53,196 bases of DNA from Myceligenerans indicum (GTDB taxonomy: Bacteria; Actinomycetota; Actinomycetes; Actinomycetales; Cellulomonadaceae): contig NZ_JABBYC010000031.1 of assembly GCF_016742955.1 (NCBI RefSeq), positions 1 to 53,196 of the forward strand. The letters are read 5' to 3'. Position 1 is the first letter of the stretch; every line of letters begins with the position of its first letter. Positions 50,101 to 53,196 of this stretch are shown piece by piece. The notes beneath the pieces are model-generated. The model did not search any database and was not told the DNA's origin. It saw only the letters and a program-made list of their open reading frames with translations. The position numbers were made by a program, and so were the translations under genes.

Positions 50101-52001
50101 GGGACACCGAGGGTGAACTGGCTGCAGTCTCCACCACGGGTGAGGACGCCGGCGGGGACGAGGAGGTGCTGGCCGGCCAGGCGGAGTACGTGTACACCGC
50201 TGGCGGTGACCGGCTGGTCCGTACCGATGGCGAGGGGACCACGGTGTTCCTGCCTGGTGGGCAGGAAGTGACCGTGACCGACGGCGCCGTCAGCGCGGTG
50301 CGGTACTACTCCTTCGCCGGGCAGATGGTCGCCTCCCGCAGCGGGAACGGGCTGGGCGGGGTCACTTCTCTGGTGTGTGACCACCAGGGCAGCGTGATGG
50401 CCTCGGTGCCGAACACTGACTGGACTCCGGACGCTGTTACGCGCGTGTACACCGACCCGTTCGGTGGGGACCGTACGCCTGAGGTCACTGATCCGGACAC
50501 CGGTGAGACGGTGCGGCCCGCTGACGAGCTGGCGGGTGATCGCAGGTTCCTCGGCGGGGCCGGCGGCATCGATGACTCGGCGACCGGGCTCGTGCTGCTC
50601 GGAGCCCGCTACTACGACACGACCCTTGGCCGGTTCATCTCCGTGGACCCGGTCATGGACCTCGCAGATCCCGGACAGTGGCACGGGTACGCCTACGCGA
50701 ACAACAACCCCGTGACCTACTCCGACGCGTCCGGGCTGTTCGCGGTGATCGGGCCGCTGCTGGACGGCGTGTGGGTGCCGAAGAACTCCAGCAGCCCCGC
50801 CGCGGGCAAGCAGGTCGCAGCGAACAACACCGGATACACCGGTGACTGGCACGACATCGGCGAAACCGTGCCACCCGTCGAGCCGCCGCCGAGTGAGGCA
50901 GAACAGTTCGCGAAGGAGTTCACCGAGGGCGCGCTCGACTACGGCGCAGAAATGGTCAACGGCATGGTCGACCTGGCCAAGACCGAGTGGCAATACCTCA
51001 AGCAGTGCGTCAGCAACATCTTCAACTGCGGGAACTTCTTCGACTTCAACAAACAACTCTTCGCCGACGCCCTCAACCCCATGGGCGCCATCGACGGACT
51101 CCTCGACGAATTCAACAACCTGAAAGACCTCTTCGACTCCGGACGCACCGCCTACGCTCTTGGACGGCTGTCGGCCATCGTCCTGGAAACCCTCGTCACC
51201 AAGGGCGGCGGCAAAGCCGCAGCACTCGCCATCAGAGGCGCACTCAAACACAGTCCACACATCGACGCCGCAGACACAGGCCGACGATCCTCGGACGACT
51301 TCGGTGGTTCCTGTCCAAGGCCGAACAGCTTCGACGCCGGAACGTTCGTGCTCATGGCCGACGGGACCCGCAAGCCGATCGAGGACGTCGAGCTCGGGGA
51401 CAAGGTCATCGCGACCGACCCGGAAACGGGAGAGCAGGGACCGCGACAGGTCATCGACCTGATCCGGCACGGCGGACCCCACACAATGGTCGACGTCGAG
51501 CTGTCCGATGGGTCCCAGGTGGATGCGACCGACGAACACCCGTTCTGGGTCGTCTCTGCCGGTGAGTGGGTTGACGCTATCGACCTTGAGATCGGTGACG
51601 TCGTTAGCACGGCGGACGGCGCAACGCTCACCATCGTGAGTGTCGACGTGAGCCGTTACGACCTCACCGCTTATAACCTCACCGTTTCCGAGTTGCACAC
51701 GTATCATGTTGGTACGGCGGACGTGCTAGTGCACAACTGCGGCGACGAGCCGATAGATTTCCGCCCGAATACCGTACACATCTTCAGGGATGCGAGAGGT
51801 CACCTGGCTGAGGACACTCCTGAGAACAGGGCTCTGATTCAGAGTGCCATTGACCCCGCGAACTTGCGTCACTCGGTTACGCTCAAGGACGGATCGACGC
51901 TCGAAAAGTACTTTCGAAAACTCGAAGACGGTACTCAAGCGTGGGCTGAGGTTCGTGGAGGAGTAATTACCAACGGAGGTCTCAACATTGTCCCAAGATG
52001 A
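47103..52001 (+). CDS. RHS-repeat polymorphic toxin with Hint domain, 5'-truncated and split by an IS
   Basis: About 1630 codons of an RHS protein remain. There are many YD repeats (YRYDGGAKWVKP, MTYDALGRVVSDTDLAGRTT, YGYDPAGNITSITD, YTYDTSGNRTSLTE). The RHS core end is GLVLLGARYYDTTLGRFISV followed by YANNNPVTYSDASG. A helical pre-toxin (GAEMVNGMVDLAKTEWQYL) precedes a Hint domain from Cys at 51312 to VHNC at 51738-51740. The last 86 residues are the toxin tip. The gene lacks a start: its upstream part is cut by ISAs1 at 47093 and truncated again before 45737. An internal GTG near 47140 or IS-driven transcription could still express the tip. Core and Hint are paralogous to the upstream RHS fragment, but the tip is unrelated. 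Confidence 0.88.
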   Translation, partial: GASPTSGGGGGIVTGSEDVVTRYRYDGGAKWVKPTGPLTDPEEVTWSEFRGFRTVVVTTGDGSQASATTTRYLRGVDGSTFDVGPSGNRTTVADHDALAGQAVEVIGHNGTDAEQAVSWTVTKPKAPVAVATGVDGVKATRMAGTVVFGYTMDAAGQVAARSSTDTTLNAYGQVKQTADAGDLDVSGDEACTKVSYVHAGDSTLADKNMLTLVERTQTFAVSCATVSAGGASRPGDVISDGYAVYNALGQAVEKWTVDPNLDRDSGTLGDADGVGYVRAQKMTYDALGRVVSDTDLAGRTTTTSYTPATAPIATQAVTTGPDPDGAGPKTPMTTTVQFDGVTGLMESGTDPSGQTTRGVYDGMLRVFQTQDEALDTGELRQDDAATRGRQITQTFYDSAGRTWKVTSPQFATGLVSNTPVQPDLIAPAATVSSYDGAGRPVDQIFYVGNPDNHLNERWRSVTRYDGKYTTVVAPEGGVARTTVTDALGRTTALWEHKTRPTVDSDTADGHWYVPSTLPGFDPRALAPSSYRKTTYDFDRFGLMTSVSGPGGGQWTYEHDMGGRQVRATDPEAGVSTTVYDAAGNVARTVNGNGNEAGATQAVVDANTLVHSYDALGRPTQVADGAGLVRSRWTYDETPGVDGQPVKGLPSSSTRIADGLEYTTRVEGYDEALRPTATSVVLPELEGLDGLAGRTFTTSTEYRIDGSVRQQVLPAIAQLDETGAVAGTVLGKERVTTFYDDAGLPVWMGGGFGWGTYVADSQFTAKGQPQALDLGTTYGAVVAYDYEDGTERLSGIRLSREQYDGTDLELAYGYDPAGNITSITDQPTLAVGEQYAGGPIIPGAERHDNQCFDYDGLGRLIGAWTDADGTCAASIGDVTATQVGVAGGSAAPYWQEYTYDTSGNRTSLTEHVLDGSTDVVRTSYEHGGVGPNQVTKAVQAVGPQADIESAPQTTVGQYTYDASGNQTTRTLSEPVDPADPVQVEADTDGDGLLTAVQELGWDTEGELAAVSTTGEDAGGDEEVLAGQAEYVYTAGGDRLVRTDGEGTTVFLPGGQEVTVTDGAVSAVRYYSFAGQMVASRSGNGLGGVTSLVCDHQGSVMASVPNTDWTPDAVTRVYTDPFGGDRTPEVTDPDTGETVRPADELAGDRRFLGGAGGIDDSATGLVLLGARYYDTTLGRFISVDPVMDLADPGQWHGYAYANNNPVTYSDASGLFAVIGPLLDGVWVPKNSSSPAAGKQVAANNTGYTGDWHDIGETVPPVEPPPSEAEQFAKEFTEGALDYGAEMVNGMVDLAKTEWQYLKQCVSNIFNCGNFFDFNKQLFADALNPMGAIDGLLDEFNNLKDLFDSGRTAYALGRLSAIVLETLVTKGGGKAAALAIRGALKHSPHIDAADTGRRSSDDFGGSCPRPNSFDAGTFVLMADGTRKPIEDVELGDKVIATDPETGEQGPRQVIDLIRHGGPHTMVDVELSDGSQVDATDEHPFWVVSAGEWVDAIDLEIGDVVSTADGATLTIVSVDVSRYDLTAYNLTVSELHTYHVGTADVLVHNCGDEPIDFRPNTVHIFRDARGHLAEDTPENRALIQSAIDPANLRHSVTLKDGSTLEKYFRKLEDGTQAWAEVRGGVITNGGLNIVPR
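51741..52001 (+). other. Toxin tip 2, small domain, possibly BECR-type RNase
   Basis: The 86 residues after the Hint VHNC begin GDEPIDFRPNTVHIFRDARG and contain HLAEDTPENRALIQSAIDPA, then LEKYFRKLEDGTQAWAEVRG and the end GGLNIVPR. His-rich HIF...GH followed by DGTQAW...R recalls the tips of small secreted RNase toxins of the Barnase-EndoU-ColicinE5/D-RelE fold, but this is a resemblance judged by eye. It is unlike toxin tip 1. Confidence 0.4.
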
Positions 52002-52218
52002 TGACTCGCTGACTACGTGGGAAGCGTTCCTTGTCATGTCTGACTTTATCTGGCAGTTTGGCGAACGGGCAGGCGACGATCTGTTGACCTTGATCGGTGA
52101 TACCGGCCTTGAAGCTGATGGTCAACCAACTGACCCGGCGGCCTGGGACGACTGGCTCGCAAGTGTTCGTCATATTCGATCTGGCCAGCTTCCGCGGAGT
52201 GATCGCGAGCAGGCCTAG
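51988..52218 (+). CDS. Putative immunity protein for toxin tip 2
   Basis: The 76-residue acidic protein (MSQDDDSLTTWEAFLVMSDF then WQFGERAGDDLLTLIGDTGL) overlaps the toxin stop by 14 bases. I choose the TTG at 51988 because GGAGG stands eight bases upstream at 51975-51979; the next internal Met would remove a fifth of the protein. Small size, acidity, overlap and position directly after the toxin tip are typical of immunity proteins for basic nuclease toxins. No known immunity family is recognised. Its survival beside a disrupted RHS gene suggests that it still protects against sister cells. Confidence 0.6.
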   Translation: MSQDDDSLTTWEAFLVMSDFIWQFGERAGDDLLTLIGDTGLEADGQPTDPAAWDDWLASVRHIRSGQLPRSDREQA

Positions 52219-52424
52219 GTGTTGCTGGCCATGACGTTGGTGACGCGGGGTCGGGCGTGAGGAAGGGGTAGGTCCTGGCGGCAGGATGGAAGTGCGACCA
52301 GGCGTCCTTGCCGAGAGGCGAGGCAGATCTGCGCCAATCTGCGCAGTCGCAGCTGCAGCACGGCTGAGTAGCGGGTGGCGGCCCGGCTGCAGTGTGCTGC
52401 TGGCCGCCACCCTTGGTGAGCCGG

Positions 52425-52793
52425 CTACTCGTCGTCTGCTGCTGCGGCGGCGAGGGCGATTTCGACGCGTTTGCCGCCGACCATTGCTGTGAGGGTGACG
52501 TCTTGGGCACCGGCTGCGGAGAGGTAGGCGAGCAGGGTGGACCACAGGACGTCCTGGCGGGATTCGAGCTTGGAGACTGCGCCCTGTTGTATGCCGAGTC
52601 TGGCGGCGACTTCTTGTTGGGTGAGGTGTCCGGCCTTGCGGACCGCGGCGAGTTGCATCTTGTAGGCCCGGTCTGCCTCGTCGATCTCGGCGACGATCTC
52701 GGCTACTGCGGCGGCGTGGTCCGGGTCGCCGGCGAGCTTCTTGGCCAGCCGCTCGTTCCTCGGGGTGAACCCGGGCAGGTCGGTGGCGCTCAT
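52425..52793 (-). CDS. XRE-family HTH antitoxin/regulator (HigA-like)
   Basis: The 122-residue protein has an XRE helix-turn-helix in its middle: RKAGHLTQQEVAARLGIQQG with AVSKLESRQDVLWSTLLAYL. It is preceded by a helical segment rich in Asp/Glu/Ala and followed by the beta strand DVTLTAMVGGKRVEIAL. This is the usual build of HigA-type antitoxins in type II toxin-antitoxin pairs. Its ATG overlaps the stop of the upstream toxin-like gene by four bases (ATGA), the HigB-HigA order. It should bind the toxin and repress the operon. Confidence 0.82.
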   Translation of the reverse strand: MSATDLPGFTPRNERLAKKLAGDPDHAAAVAEIVAEIDEADRAYKMQLAAVRKAGHLTQQEVAARLGIQQGAVSKLESRQDVLWSTLLAYLSAAGAQDVTLTAMVGGKRVEIALAAAAADDE

Positions 52794-53065
52794 GACTCCT
52801 CCTCGATGGTCGTCCCCTGCGTGTTGTTGTTCTCGGTCCCCTGTGGTTCTGTCCCCTGTGGTTCCGGCTTGTGGTCGCCGGCGCGGGCGCGCAGGTAGTT
52901 CTCGATCGCCTGATCTGCTCGCGACCCGACGCTGTCATAAGAGATGTCGCCCATCTGGGCCTTGTTGTTCCCGAACAACGCGATGACTGCCCGTTGGTCG
53001 TCCGGGAACCAGACGATGATCCGCACGGCGAACCCCGCCCGGAACGGGTGCGCGACACGCCACAC
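52790..53065 (-). CDS. RelE/HigB-like toxin, probably 5'-truncated
   Basis: The 91-residue frame starting at GTG 53065 reads WRVAHPFRAGFAVRIIVWFP, then VIALFGNNKAQMGDISYDSV and the helix ADQAIENYLRA. This resembles the last two thirds of RelE/ParE/HigB-type toxins that pair with XRE antitoxins. Sequence just upstream (SPTKNRGQ in the same frame) still looks family-like, then meets a TGA at about 53095, next to what appears to be an element end. The toxin has therefore probably lost its first strand and helix. The C-terminus (PEPQGTEPQGTENNN) is an unusual Gln/Asn-rich repeat. Confidence 0.6.
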   Translation of the reverse strand: MWRVAHPFRAGFAVRIIVWFPDDQRAVIALFGNNKAQMGDISYDSVGSRADQAIENYLRARAGDHKPEPQGTEPQGTENNNTQGTTIEEES

Positions 53066-53106
53066 CTGGCCTCGATTCTTCGTGGGTGAGGTGACTCAAG
53101 GCATGG

Positions 53107-53196
53107 GAAAGGTGCTCTGACCTGGCACGATTGGTGTTGTCGAGACACTGTCGGGCTGGAGGATCGGAGCACCTTTCTGGTGGGCAACACTACTGC
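53107..53196. mobile_element. Probable terminus of an unidentified insertion element, cut by the contig end
   Basis: GAAAGGTGCTC (53107-53117) and GAGCACCTTTC (53167-53177) form an 11-bp inverted pair 49 bp apart. A GTG-initiated frame opens at about 53180 and runs off the end (VGNTT). The toxin gene reading leftward breaks at this point. A repeated element would also explain why the contig stops here. The family is not recognised. Confidence 0.4.

Noticed and set aside
49056..51707. 883-codon open frame on the minus strand opposite the second RHS gene
   Set aside because: Same high-GC shadow effect; YD repeats and the Hint domain on the plus strand account for the sequence.
52219..52424. 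Possible small gene or transposase tail between the second immunity gene and the XRE antitoxin
   Set aside because: All frames give short arginine- or proline-rich translations without motif, start context or homology I can recognise.
30359..53196. A direct repeat of the tRNA-Leu 3' end that would define an integrated island
   Set aside because: I looked for the tRNA tail downstream and found no second copy within the window, and there is no integrase gene.

Overview
This window looks like one complete contig of a draft actinobacterial assembly. Bases 6-38 match the Illumina Nextera Read-1 adapter/mosaic end, and the other end stops inside what looks like a repeated element. Composition is very GC-rich with strong G/C third-position bias. 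The gene content (secreted multidomain glycosidases, importers without their own ATPase, LAxTG surface protein, F420-type oxidoreductase) suggests a soil-type polysaccharide degrader near Cellulosimicrobium, Cellulomonas or Promicromonospora. The genus is inference.

Region 1 (53-4058) holds housekeeping genes: a DsbA/FrnE-type oxidoreductase, a lipoprotein, a gamma-carbonic-anhydrase-like hexapeptide protein, a small excisionase-type HTH protein, a zinc-independent MDR reductase and a small alarmone synthetase.

Region 2 (4133-15230) looks like an alpha-glucan utilisation locus. A secreted two-discoidin GH87 enzyme (predicted endo-alpha-1,3-glucanase) is followed by a LacI regulator, then a tightly overlapping GH13 alpha-glucosidase / binding lipoprotein / two-permease operon, then a GH15 enzyme. 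A GCGCAAGA-type motif recurs beside the GH87, lacI and GH13 starts and is a candidate operator.

Region 3 (15273-25198) is a second sugar system. A leftward operon carries a binding lipoprotein, two permeases and a Tat-exported toroid enzyme. A second LacI regulator follows, then a rightward FAD oxidoreductase / GH1 beta-glucosidase pair. Copies of TTCT-N3-AGAA lie before the leftward operon and between the lacI and the FAD gene, tying them into one predicted regulon.

Region 4 (25366-30447) holds an F420-type LLM oxidoreductase, an SQR-like flavoprotein, a PEP-mutase/isocitrate-lyase-family enzyme, a GNAT acetyltransferase, an AI-2E-family membrane protein and tRNA-Leu(GAG).

Region 5 (30448-53196) is accessory and heavily rearranged. 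It contains an IS30 scrap, a LuxR-type regulator divergent from a 1376-residue DUF11 LAxTG-anchored surface protein, cut-up fragments (GNAT-like, FtsX, response regulator, second IS30), a PAP2 phosphatase and a broken GH127 gene fused to an RHS fragment. The RHS fragment ends in a Hint domain and a 115-residue C-terminal toxin with a PD...ELK signature, followed by a probable immunity gene. A second RHS gene has lost its 5' end and is split by an intact ISAs1 element with a 10-bp target duplication. It ends in its own Hint domain, a different 86-residue toxin and an overlapping small immunity gene. The window closes with an XRE antitoxin and a RelE/HigB-like toxin remnant next to another element end. 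The two RHS copies are paralogous through core and Hint but unrelated in their tips, as expected for polymorphic toxins that exchange tips by recombination.
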